Positions 26,957-36,499 of a DNA stretch of 64,000 nt are shown piece after piece. The stretch is from Planctomycetaceae bacterium (GTDB taxonomy: Bacteria > Planctomycetota > Planctomycetia > Planctomycetales > Planctomycetaceae): the NCBI GenBank assembly GCA_041398785.1, contig JAWKUA010000023.1, positions 1 through 64,000 of the forward strand. Direction: 5' to 3'. The notes under the pieces are model-generated. The model saw only the letters and a program-made list of their open reading frames with translations. It was not told the origin of the DNA and did not search any database. The position numbers and the translations under genes were made by a program. Each line of letters begins with the position of its first letter. Within the stretch, counting starts at the first letter, position 1.

Positions 26957-28639
26957 CTATTCGGTCGCCGACGCGACGAGAGGTTCATTCGTCAGGCTGC
27001 GCACGGACGGCCGGATATCAACCGCTTCTCCAATACGATCAGCGATGAATCGCGGCAGATAGTCCAGAAGGATTCCGCGCCGGCACTTACGAAACTCTTG
27101 CACGCTTCCGGCTAACGCGAACTGCACCGCGTCCTCCGACAAGAGAAACGATGCCTGATTGTACTTGTCAGCAGATATCGGTTCGTGCGCCGTCATCCCG
27201 TCGAGACGGATCACAATATCAGTCCCGAGCGTGTCCTGCTGACCAACCAGCAACGGTCTGTAGAACTTCGCGTGCAGCGCGTCTTCCGCCGACGTTGATT
27301 CGTCTGAGTCGGAATCGGCTTCCGGTTCCTCGCCGGCGAACAGAGTGGGCTGTTCGAGGGCCGCGGGAGAATCACTTCGACGCGGTCCGGCGGCCAGTAA
27401 CGCCAGAATGAAGATCTTCGAAGCCGCACTCTTCAGGCTGATCTTCTGGTCAATCTTCTCGATCGGGTTCTTCGCCAGCGAGTCAACAGTCACGTCGCCG
27501 AGCGTCCGGATGAGTCCGGCCATCGTGGCTTCCGCGTCAACTCCGCTGCGGATCTCGTTCACCAGGCTGCCGACTTTTGCGTCGGAAGAATCTTCGTGCC
27601 GGCCCGACAGTGCTCCTCTCCAGATCCAGCGTGCGGCAAGCTGGTCGGCGCGGGAATTCTCGGCGGGGAACTGATCGTAGAACGCGGACAGAATGTACAG
27701 CGGAAGCCGATAAGGCATCAGTTTGAAGACCGGGATTCCGGCCCAGCTTGTGATCGTCGTGATCGCGCGCCGAACGGCTGCTTCCGTCCGTTGAATCAAA
27801 TTGTCGGGCAACAGATTCTCCGATCCGACTTGATCGGCTGTCATCGGATGACAGATGGCCTTCAGGCATCGCAGAAACAGATCTTCGTCCAGAGTTCCGA
27901 AGCCAAGATCGAACAGGCGGGCGACGGCACTTCGAATCGGCTGTTCACCTTCATGACCGTACAACGCCTCAAAGATCTCAGACTCGCGCATGCCGATTCC
28001 GCCGGTATTGGCACGAGTGAAGATCAGACGCAGCACCTCGTCATTGGCACCGTCGACGATATAGGCGGGAACTTCGTATTCACGAACGGCTTTGCCCAGT
28101 TCAAGAGCGCGGTCCACCAGGTCTTCACGTTCCTCGGCGTGAGGCCAGTTCCGAATCCACTTGAGCTGTTTGACGGAATCGCTGAGCACATTCAGCGGAA
28201 TCCATGCCGGTTCCGGTTCGCGTCGCTGCAATACTTGAAACGTCTGCTTCTGAAGGTCGTACCAAACAGCCCAATAATCGCGTTTCGGAGCGAGTTCCTT
28301 TCGCAGCAGGGCCGCAACCAGTGCCGTGAGCCGCTGCTGGCCGTCGACGACCCACAGGGCCGCGTGCTGGGCGTTCACCCGAAAGTTGACGGGGCCGAAC
28401 GAGACACTTCCGCCCGGAGCGGTGTCGCGTGAAAGCAGCAGATCGCCAATCGGAAAACCACGACGAATGGAATCGAAGAGTTCCAGGACGTTCTTCGTTC
28501 GCCAGCGCAGCGGCCGTTGAAAGTGTGGGATGCGCAGGATTCCTCGACGGGCTTCATCGAGCAACTGCTCGACACGAAAACCGCGTGCTTCCGGGCGACG
28601 GTCGAGTGCCGGGATCTGTTGTTCTGGAGAGGCAGTCAT
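26957..28639 (-). CDS. DUF262 (ParB/Srx-fold) domain protein
   Basis: 560-residue protein of the DUF262 family. Diagnostic motifs are RIPHFQRPLRW (36-46), VVDGQQRLTAL (97-107) and FTRANTGG (near 205). In GmrSD-type restriction enzymes this fold carries an NTP-dependent nuclease or nucleotide-sensing function with a C-terminal DUF1524 HNH domain. I see no HNH (H-x-x-P type) motif in the second half, so it may lack the nuclease. It is followed by HipA after 10 bp. The start ATG 28639 has no good ribosome binding site; the preceding in-frame residues are not protein-like. Defence or toxin-antitoxin roles are inference. Confidence 0.85.
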   Translation of the reverse strand: MTASPEQQIPALDRRPEARGFRVEQLLDEARRGILRIPHFQRPLRWRTKNVLELFDSIRRGFPIGDLLLSRDTAPGGSVSFGPVNFRVNAQHAALWVVDGQQRLTALVAALLRKELAPKRDYWAVWYDLQKQTFQVLQRREPEPAWIPLNVLSDSVKQLKWIRNWPHAEEREDLVDRALELGKAVREYEVPAYIVDGANDEVLRLIFTRANTGGIGMRESEIFEALYGHEGEQPIRSAVARLFDLGFGTLDEDLFLRCLKAICHPMTADQVGSENLLPDNLIQRTEAAVRRAITTITSWAGIPVFKLMPYRLPLYILSAFYDQFPAENSRADQLAARWIWRGALSGRHEDSSDAKVGSLVNEIRSGVDAEATMAGLIRTLGDVTVDSLAKNPIEKIDQKISLKSAASKIFILALLAAGPRRSDSPAALEQPTLFAGEEPEADSDSDESTSAEDALHAKFYRPLLVGQQDTLGTDIVIRLDGMTAHEPISADKYNQASFLLSEDAVQFALAGSVQEFRKCRRGILLDYLPRFIADRIGEAVDIRPSVRSLTNEPLVASATE

Positions 28640-28977
28640 TAAGGAAGGACACCGCAGCTTAAGACAGGGTTCGACGGACGCGGCAACGATAGTCGATTTG
28701 CAAGCCATCGTACACAGCCGGAACTGGTCGTGAATGCCGGATCGTAACCGGGCTGGCAGGCTGTAGAAGGCCAGAGGTTTTCCGAATGAGGATTCAGGCT
28801 GTTACGGCAGACATTGCACTTCTGCGTGCGAGTCCATCCTGCCACGCGGACCGACCAACATCATGATTTCCGCATCGCAGCTTTGCTCCGGCGGCATGAA
28901 GAATTTGGTCTGGTCCGCCGGATACGTCACGCGTTCCCGACCAGTTCAGCGAGACGCTGCCAATGCCCGCGGCGATT
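28640..28977. other. Intergenic region upstream of DUF262-HipA
   Basis: 338 bp between the 3' end of the second kinase gene and the DUF262 gene, both leftward. It should contain the promoter for the DUF262-HipA pair. I find no terminator, palindrome, RNA gene or small coding region with a ribosome binding site. Confidence 0.5.
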
Positions 28978-31900
28978 TCACGGTATTCGCCACAGCGCAA
29001 CCTCACAGAAGCCTCTCCCCCGACCAGCGATCGTGGCCAGCGTGCTGCCGTTGCGGGAGAAGACGGCTCGGCGAACACCGCCGACGTGGTGGTGGTCGGC
29101 ACAGAACAGTTGCCGACCTGTTTCGACATGCCAGAATCTCAGGCTGCCGGCTTCGCTGCCGCTGACCAGAGTGCGACCGTCCGGCGCGAACGCCAGAGCG
29201 CGCTCGTCCTGACGACTGCCTGACAACGTGTGCAACACATCACCGCTTTCTACATCCCACAGTCTGATTGTGAGGTCTTCTCCGGCCGAAGCGAGAATTC
29301 TGGAATCGGCCGAAAAACACAGCGCCCGGACGAACCGGCGGTGACCAGTCAACCACCGTGCGGCCGCGTCCGACCTCAGGTCGTTGATCTGCACCTTCAC
29401 GTCAGATCCCCCGCCGACACCTGTCGCCAGCCAGCGGCCATTCGGCGACACCGCCAATGCGGAACATGTGTTGCCAGCGAATGGAATGACGCCGACAACG
29501 CTCCCGTCGACAGGATTGAGCTCCCTCACTGCCTGAAGTCCCTGCAGCACAAACAAACTGCGACCGTCGTGCGAAAACGCCAGGTCGACAATCGTCACGC
29601 TTAACGGAAGCTGCCTTTGCCAATGTTGGGCACCGTTTGAATTCCAACATCCCAATTGTCCCGCTGCATTCGCGACGACGACTGACTCACCGTCGGGCGC
29701 AAAACGCAGGTGAGAGACGCGGCCGTCGAATTCCGGCGGGCGATCGCATGTCGACAATTCGCGGCGCGTGGCGACGTCCACAATCCGGAATAATGGATCG
29801 TCGCCGCACAGCACCAGCCGCTTGCCGTCCCCGGACAAATCCGCAGCGGACAGGTTTGGGTCATTCGGAAATGAAAACCGGCCAGGATCCCCGTGAGAAA
29901 TCGCCTGCCGCCAGTGCCACAGCCGAACGGTTCCGTCGCGGCTGGCGGACGCCAGAGTTTCACCGTCCGGCGAGAATGCCAGCGACCAGATGTCCTGATC
30001 GTGGCCTCGCAGCACACCCAGTGCCTGCCCGCGCGGTCCCAAAGGCGAATCGTCAGGTCGCGGCTGGCGGTTGCCAGCGTTTGTCCGTCGGCGGACGCTG
30101 CCATCGCCAGCACAGTATCGTTATGTCCCGACAGAATCTCCCAGAGACGGGCATCCGCGCGGCCGAATCGAACTGTCCCGTCGCGGCTGGCCGTCACAAG
30201 CAACTCGTCATTTTGCAGCAGGGCGATATCGCCGATTTCCCCAATGTGATCCTCGCGGTGATGCAGCAAGGTCAGCATCGCCGCATCGCGAACGACGAAT
30301 TCGCCGTTGCCGTGACCGACTAGCAGCCGGTGACCATCGGACGTGAGCTGCAGACTGGTAACGCCGTCGGCGGCTGTTTCCAGCGTGTCGAGAATCGCAC
30401 CAGTTTCTGCGTCCCAGACGTGTATGTCGTCGCTTCGCCCGCCTGAGAACAGACGCCGGCCATCGGGCGAGAACGCCAGCTCATAGATACCGTTTTCTCC
30501 GTCGGTGAGCAGTACCAGCGAACAACTTCCGTCGGCGGGATTCCAGATTCGAATCGTCCCGTCATCCCCGGCAGACGCAAGGACGTCACCTCCCGGCGAA
30601 AACGCCAGCATGTTCACGTCGCCGACATGTCCGTCGAGCGACAGCAGTTCCTGTTTTGAAGCGGCGTCCCAGAGCTTCACCTGGCCGTCCTGCCCTGCCG
30701 TTGCGATCCAGCGTCCGGCGGGATCGAACCGCACACACGTCACGCCTCTGCGATGCCCCCGCAACGTGACCCACAGCGCTGGTTCCTCGAGCAGCGATTC
30801 GAGTGCAAACCATTCGAAGCCGCGCAGATCAGACTCGGCCGCGATCGGGTCGCCGGCAGCCGGGTGGGATTCGGCTTCGCCGGGACGCCAGCGGTTCAGG
30901 TATTCTCGAAACCGCGGCAACTGAGCGTTCTGCCATGCCTGCCACGCCAGGCCGATGTCGTCCACGTACGCCTGCAGTTGAGCCATGCGTTCGATGCGTT
31001 CAGTTCGCTGCCGCATCACATCCAGCCGCCGGTGATGTTCCTTCCATGCGAACAGTCCGCTAGCCGAACCGACGATCAGCAGGGCGGCCAGCGCCGCGGC
31101 GAACGGCCGACGTCTGGCCCACTTGACTGTCCGCGCGAACACGCTGGTCGGGCGAGCCTGAATTGGCTGGCCTTCGAGAAATCTGTTCAGGTCATCCGCC
31201 AATGCCTGCGCGGTCTCGTACCTGTCCAACGCATCACTTCGCAGGCATTTCAGGCAAATCACATCCAGATCCGCCGGTATACGACGACACAGTCGCGAGG
31301 GTGGCGCGATTTCGACCGAACCAATCAGCTTCAGCGTCTCGAGCGGCGAATCGCCGACGACCGGCACTTGCCCGGTGAGACATCGGTAAAGAACCACTCC
31401 CAGTGCGTAGATGTCCGTCCGCTCGTCGACTGGCTTCCGACCGTCTGCCTGTTCGGGAGCCATGTACTCCGGTGTGCCCTTGATGATTCCGGACTCCGTC
31501 GGCTCGTCCTGCAGATGCGGCAGGACACCGTTCAGCGACTTCGCCAGCCCAAAGTCCGCAAGTTTCGGGACAAACCAGTCATCCCCGACCTGCACCGCGC
31601 TTGCTGACTCACGGTTCGAAGGTGCCAGCAGAATGTTTCCCGGTTTGATGTCGCGATGAATCAGGCTCTGTGCGTGCGCGTGCTGAACCGCTCCACCAAG
31701 CAGCATGATCAACCGCGCTGCCTGGCGAACCGGCAGCGGTTCGCCGAGGCTGGCAAGACGCTGCGACAAGCTGGGTCCGCAGACCAAAGCCGACGCAATG
31801 TATGGCACACGGTTGGATTCACCGGCGGCAAATGTCTGGACAACGTGTTCGTGGGAAAGCCGCGAAGCCGCTTGTGCTTCGCGCAGAAAACTCTTTCGGT

Positions 31901-32384
31901 CAGCTTCATGAAACCACTGACGAGGTGAGGGAAGTTTGAGAGCGACTTCACGATGCAGTTTCCGCTCAACGGCCCTGTACACGACTCCGAAGTGTCCGCT
32001 CCCCAGCCGCTCGTGAATCTCGTAGTGGTCAGGTACGACATCGTCGGCGGGACGTTCAGAAGTCTGCGTGCCGGTGAATTCAGCACGACCGCGGAGGCCG
32101 ACTGACTTGAAGTCTACGTTGGTTCCCGGCGACAAAGCTCTTAGTTCCGCAATCGCTGCGCGAAATGCTGCGCCCGTTGCGCCGTCACCGCTGAACACAA
32201 TCGTGCCGCTGGACGAGTCCTTTTCCGCATCCAGGCTTTGCAGAATCGCGAGGCACCGTTCACACGTCTCAAGGTGAGCCGCCATGTGCTCGATCAGACT
32301 CTCAGGCTGCAAACCTGACGCGAACTCCCGCCAATGACGAATGTCCGGACAGTCAACGATCTGTGCCTGTTCCAAATGCCCCAT
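28978..32384 (-). CDS. Ser/Thr kinase with zinc-finger-like N-terminus, TM and WD40 repeats (frameshifted)
   Basis: About 1135 residues if one missing base is restored. The N-terminus has an anti-sigma-like HLETCERC motif (H37, C41, C44). The kinase domain at about 119-400 has GSGHFG, K150, HRDIKPGN (D245) and DFG D277. A membrane helix spans about 427-447, and WD40 blades run from about 530 to the end. Near 30020-30045 the reading frame jumps by one base between LTIRLWD and GQALGVLRGH; both sides are clearly WD40 sequence and restoring one C in the G-A-CC-G run rejoins them. Downstream codons stay open for 354 residues, so an assembly error or very recent mutation is likely. It starts about 155 bp after the ECF sigma stop in the same orientation. 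An upstream GTG at 32522 is an alternative start but gives implausible protein sequence. Confidence 0.85.
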
Positions 32385-32539
32385 CCGTCGAGGTCCTCGC
32401 TGATCGTTCAAATTGAAGCTATGCGTCGGACCTGGCCGTTGGTGGCGCTGCTTGCATTTCGCAGGCTTCGGATTGTCCATGTCCGCGAACCACGTTCCGT
32501 ACGTCTGCCCCTTGCTGTTCACAGCCCTTGTTCAGTGTT

Positions 32540-33202
32540 CTAAGCGTGCTGATCGTTCTGCCCGTGTTCAGCAGTCTGGAAGTATTCCCGCAGCTTTCGC
32601 CTGACACGCGACTTTGCCGTATAGACGGCTGCTACGGTCATCCCAAGTTCGTCTGCCGCCAGATCAGACCTCATCCCCTCAAGCTCCGTCAGTTCGAACG
32701 CTCGCCATGACCGAGGCTCGAAGCAGGCTCGCACTGTGTCCAGATCACCCAGCAGGCATTCGGACAGCCCCTCGGCGCGGACGTCACCATCGTCAGCAGG
32801 GGATTCGACCGGGTCGGGAATCTGCAGAATTCCGGCGTACGCATCGCTGCCTCCGACCGCGACAGGAGTCCGACGGCTGCCGCGAAAATGATCAGTCAGT
32901 TTGTTCCGTGTGATCGACCACAACCATCCACGAAACGTGTCTCCCGTTTGCCTGTACCGGAATTGATCGATGTTCAGGTAGACGGCGTAGAACACCGACT
33001 GCATGACGTCCGCGGCGTCGGCGGAAGACAGCCCCCGTCGGCAGCAATGGTCAAAAACAATCTGACCGTACAGGTCCAGCAGGCGCTGCCAGGCTTCCGG
33101 CTGATTCGCCCGCGCGCCGCGCAGGACACTGGACGCCGTCGATTGAGAATCCCGACCGGAAATTCCGGCCACGGTACCGGAACGGTGAGATGGATGCGGC
33201 AT
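32540..33202 (-). CDS. ECF-family RNA polymerase sigma factor
   Basis: 220-residue sigma-70-like factor. Region 2 includes WQRLLDLYGQIVFDHCCRRG and DVMQSVFYAVY, with the core-binding FRGWLWSITRNKLTDHFR. Region 4 is the helix-turn-helix DLAADELGMTVAAVYTAKSRV. Start ATG 33202 is selected because GAGGG lies 8 bp upstream; an in-frame ATG at 33277 lacks support. It is the first gene of a unit with the zinc-finger-containing kinase-WD40 protein. In planctomycetes such pairs are thought to couple kinase signalling to ECF activity (established co-occurrence, mechanism not shown). Confidence 0.92.
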   Translation of the reverse strand: MPHPSHRSGTVAGISGRDSQSTASSVLRGARANQPEAWQRLLDLYGQIVFDHCCRRGLSSADAADVMQSVFYAVYLNIDQFRYRQTGDTFRGWLWSITRNKLTDHFRGSRRTPVAVGGSDAYAGILQIPDPVESPADDGDVRAEGLSECLLGDLDTVRACFEPRSWRAFELTELEGMRSDLAADELGMTVAAVYTAKSRVRRKLREYFQTAEHGQNDQHA

Positions 33203-33424
33203 TGATCGGCCCTCGCCAGAATATCTGTCGCATTCAGGGAGCCTGCAGCGTGACGGCAGGCTGTTGCCATCCGACACTCCCCTGTCCTGCCATCGAGTGT
33301 ACCCTGATCTCCACTCGGTTCACACCAACAGGGGCTTCAGTGCGCTCAATTTCACAATTCACCGAAAGTCGTGACAGCGCGATTTCGTTATGACTGATGT
33401 CGCCCTGCTTGTCGGAGAAAAACC

Positions 33425-34588
33425 GTGCTTGCTGCAATCCTCGGCAGATTTCTGCCACAGCGTCGTCGGCATCGGTCCTGCGGCCCCGACCGCGCGGAAT
33501 CTGAACAGCTCGAAGTTCGCGCGCTGCTGACCACGATCAGAATTCTCGGTACGGACATGCCGGACGTGGTGAAGGTCGAACAAACTGGGATTCCGGGGCA
33601 GATACTCATCACGGTCAACGGCCAAGTCCGCTTCCGGGCAAACGCCGACGGCCGCGACATCGAAATCCACACATTCGGCGGCAATGACGACGTCACGGTT
33701 GCTCCCGACGTCGAACACGCGGCCGAGATCTTTGGTGGTCCCGGCGACGACACGCTGAAGGGCGGTGCCGGAGACGACAGGATCATCGGCGGCATCGGCC
33801 GTGACACGATCAGCGGCGGTGACGGCAATGACGACCTCTACGGCGACACACCCCAGGCCGGCAGCCGCGGCAATTTCTGTGGCACAGTCGATTCGGAATT
33901 CCACGACGATGACATCGTCGATGGTGGTCCCGGCAACGACCACATTCGAGGCTGCGATGGTCGCGACAAACTGACCGGCGGCCCCGGCGACGACAGAATC
34001 TTCGGTGATCGCGGCGACGACGAGCTTCACGGCGGTGACGGCGACGACGAACTTCACGGCGGCCGGGAAAACGACACGATTCAATGTGGCGATGGCAATG
34101 ACACGGCCTTCGGCGATCTCGACGACGATGTGATCGACGGTGGTGCCGGCAACGATACGCTTTCCGGAGACAGTCCGGAATACCGGGAAGGCCAGATTAT
34201 TTCGACGGAGGAAAACCACGCAAACACAGGCAACGACACAATCCGCGGCGGTCCCGGCGACGACATCATCCACGGCAATGCCGGAAACGATTTTCTTCAT
34301 GGCGACGCAGGAAGTGACACGCTCTGCGGCGACACCGGCAACGACGATATCTACGGCGACACTCCGCCGGACGAGCAAGGCAACCCTGTAGACCCCGAAA
34401 ACGACGGCCCCGACACAATCAACGGCGGTGCCGGCAACGACGTGATCCGCGGCGGAGGTGCCCGCGACATCCTGAACGGAGGCCCCGGCACCGACACATT
34501 CCCCGATGTCGAGGCCCAGGAAACGGTTTCTCAGGACGGCGATCCGGAATTCGAATGCGGCAACAGAAACATCGATTCTGAGTGTTGA
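33425..34588 (+). CDS. RTX calcium-binding repeat protein with LEPR-XLL-type N-terminus
   Basis: 387-residue predicted exported protein starting at GTG 33425, with GGAG about 7 bp upstream. The N-terminus (QRRRHRSCG...EQLEVRALLT) matches the short LEPR-XLL motif found at the start of many large secreted planctomycete proteins. From about residue 95 to 365 there are haemolysin-type nonapeptides (GGxGxDxx), for example GGPGDDTLKGGAGDDRI and GGDGNDDLYGD, which bind Ca2+ and fold into a beta-roll. There is no catalytic domain: the protein is nearly all repeat. It is divergent from the ECF/kinase unit, with a 222-bp gap. Adhesion, surface-layer or sequestration roles are possible. Confidence 0.9.
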   Translation: MLAAILGRFLPQRRRHRSCGPDRAESEQLEVRALLTTIRILGTDMPDVVKVEQTGIPGQILITVNGQVRFRANADGRDIEIHTFGGNDDVTVAPDVEHAAEIFGGPGDDTLKGGAGDDRIIGGIGRDTISGGDGNDDLYGDTPQAGSRGNFCGTVDSEFHDDDIVDGGPGNDHIRGCDGRDKLTGGPGDDRIFGDRGDDELHGGDGDDELHGGRENDTIQCGDGNDTAFGDLDDDVIDGGAGNDTLSGDSPEYREGQIISTEENHANTGNDTIRGGPGDDIIHGNAGNDFLHGDAGSDTLCGDTGNDDIYGDTPPDEQGNPVDPENDGPDTINGGAGNDVIRGGGARDILNGGPGTDTFPDVEAQETVSQDGDPEFECGNRNIDSEC

Positions 34589-34855
34589 ACCACGCCGGGC
34601 TTTGGCTGACCCGTCGCGAGCCGCGCTTCACGAATTCGAAAAAATCGTGACAGATCCGTTTCGTTATCTGTGCAGGCGCCGTGTATGCGCCACCTTCTGC
34701 GCTGGGCGAGACATTCGGGTGGTTGCGTGTTCAAGTCAGCTCATGCTGACTCGGTTGCAGTCATAGATTCTGAGGACTCAACCGGCACCGGACAATGATG
34801 GTTCGAGCGCAGCGAACAACATGCCACCGAAACTGCAAAGATAAAGCTGCATACG

Positions 34856-35311
34856 ATGAACGTCACTCAGGTTTTTCTCGCTTTGGTCATCGGAATGCTG
34901 ACGCTTGCTGTGACGTATACGCTGGGCTTCCAGGCGGGCGAGGAATCGCTGTCCAGTCCCGGCCGGGGAACCGTCGGTCCGCCGGCACCGGATCTCATCG
35001 AAGACCTCGAGGACGGCATGCTTCGAATTCACGACGACAACTGTGTGCTGTGGGCTAACTACGGTGACGACCGGGAGGTTGGGTTGGTTCCCAGTAGCGA
35101 TCTACATGCGACAGTCGCCATTTACGCCGGCACACCGATCTTGAAGCGACCGTACAAGATTTACCCGACGGTACAGGCCGGTGAGCGGATATTTGTCCCA
35201 CGCGACCATACAATGATGGTCCTGGGACGAAAACGAATGCCGTATGAGCAGGACGAATTCGATCCGAAGTCGTCTTCCAGCGGTCTCAAACGTGGCGCAC
35301 CACAGCGATGA
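34856..35311 (+). CDS. Small membrane-anchored hypothetical protein
   Basis: 151-residue protein with one N-terminal membrane helix (about 4-25, VFLALVIGMLTLAVTYTLGF) and a soluble domain of about 125 residues rich in charged residues and valine. I recognise no family. ATG 34856 has no good ribosome binding site. The gene is flanked by the RTX protein and the leftward amidase. Codon pattern and a plausible N-terminal anchor favour a real gene, but it could be an orphan. Confidence 0.6.
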   Translation: MNVTQVFLALVIGMLTLAVTYTLGFQAGEESLSSPGRGTVGPPAPDLIEDLEDGMLRIHDDNCVLWANYGDDREVGLVPSSDLHATVAIYAGTPILKRPYKIYPTVQAGERIFVPRDHTMMVLGRKRMPYEQDEFDPKSSSSGLKRGAPQR

Positions 35312-35438
35312 TACGTTCGATGCGTTGCCTGGCGTCGAAGTCACCGTGACGTCAACAGACGATGAAGTGGCGACGCTGCATCCGGACAACAGCGGCGACA
35401 TGGACACCAGGGGGAACGCTGAGCGGGGTTACACGGTC

Positions 35439-36308
35439 TCACGACAACGTCCAGATTGCGCTCGCGGTGGCGGCATCGACGCGGCCGTTTTCCGGGAGGC
35501 CCATTTCGTGGAAATGCTTCTGGAACATTCTGACTGCCCACACGGTTTTCTGACCGTAGTCGCCGTCGGGAGTTCCCACGCTGTATCCGATTCGCCGCAG
35601 TGCCTCCTGAAGTTCCTGCACCGGGTTGCCGGTGACCGTCGAACGAACTGTGCCGCCGAACCGTCGTGACGTGTCGTTGTCCCCGCTTCGCAGGGCACCG
35701 GTTGGAAACTGATCCAGAAAACTGCCGGGAAACGGCGGCGGTGCCACGCCGACTCTGCGGCCGATCCCAGGACTCAGATTCTGAGGTTCCAGCTTCGACC
35801 ACTGAAACGTCGATCCGGGATCGCCGCTTTTGCGCCCCAGACGCCCGCTGTCGTTTGTGCCGATGTCGCTGCGTCCGATGATTCGACTGCGAGGAATTCC
35901 GTATGCTTGCACCAGCGCCGTCAGCAAAGTGATCAGCGACGCATATTGCGCCGCCGGGTATGAGCAGCTGCGGTGGACGACCTCGATTCCGATGGACGCC
36001 GCGTTCACTCCGTTTCGAGGGTGCCAGTAAGTAGTGCCCGCCTGCCACGCCGCCTCACTGACTCGCACGATTTTCACGATCTGACCGTCGGTGTCGATAA
36101 TGTACCCGGCACTCGCCCGGCCTGTTCCGGATCCGTGCATGAAATGATTCAGCGCCGGGCCGATGACCGGACCGCCGGTGTCATGAACGATGATCAGATC
36201 GACGGTTGACGTGCCGCCGCGAGCACTGCGGTTGGGCGACTTCATCCACAGCGGCTGCAGGTTGACGATCACTCTGGGAGCGCTGGCCGTCGAGACCGAG
36301 CAGAACAA
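35439..36308 (-). CDS. N-acetylmuramoyl-L-alanine amidase-like protein with peptidoglycan-binding domain, probably degenerate
   Basis: Up to 289 residues. The Amidase_2 (AmpD/PGRP-like) domain contains zinc-ligand region LIIVHDTGG, the strand IGIEVVH, and IIGRSDIG...GDPG. In active family members the last motif reads GHSDI; here the zinc-ligand His is Arg (CGC for CAC, a one-base change). A C-terminal peptidoglycan-binding helical repeat follows (VQELQEALRRIGYSVGTPDGDYGQKT). The only available start is TTG 36308, without signal peptide or ribosome binding site, and it abuts a cluster of repeats, so the 5' end may have been lost. Its enzymatic activity is doubtful. Confidence 0.75.
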   Translation of the reverse strand: MFCSVSTASAPRVIVNLQPLWMKSPNRSARGGTSTVDLIIVHDTGGPVIGPALNHFMHGSGTGRASAGYIIDTDGQIVKIVRVSEAAWQAGTTYWHPRNGVNAASIGIEVVHRSCSYPAAQYASLITLLTALVQAYGIPRSRIIGRSDIGTNDSGRLGRKSGDPGSTFQWSKLEPQNLSPGIGRRVGVAPPPFPGSFLDQFPTGALRSGDNDTSRRFGGTVRSTVTGNPVQELQEALRRIGYSVGTPDGDYGQKTVWAVRMFQKHFHEMGLPENGRVDAATASAIWTLS

Positions 36309-36310
36309 AT

Positions 36311-36499
36311 GTCGCTGACACCTTTATCGCCCCCCTCGCCTGCACCTTTATCGCCCTTCAAACGCAGGCGCCACGGCTACCCGCTCATGCAGGACCCCGC
36401 GACGTGCTCAAAGCGAAACTCCTCGATGATGATAAAGGGAAAGCCTGAAACAGCTTAGGCTCACGACAGTGCCATTCGTCGCTGACACCTTTATCGCCC
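36311..36499. repeat. 22-bp direct repeats with TGACACCTTTATCGCCC core
   Basis: The 22-bp sequence containing TGACACCTTTATCGCCC occurs at 36311-36332 and again at 36478-36499, 167 bp apart. A partial copy (TGCACCTTTATCGCCCTT) lies at 36341-36358, and an inverted half (GATAAAGG) near 36431. The interval also holds a hairpin-forming GCCTGAAACAGCTTAGGC at 36443-36460. The right-hand copy abuts exactly the start of the duplicated segment at 36500. The motif is related to the tandem repeat at 21-73. Confidence 0.85.
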
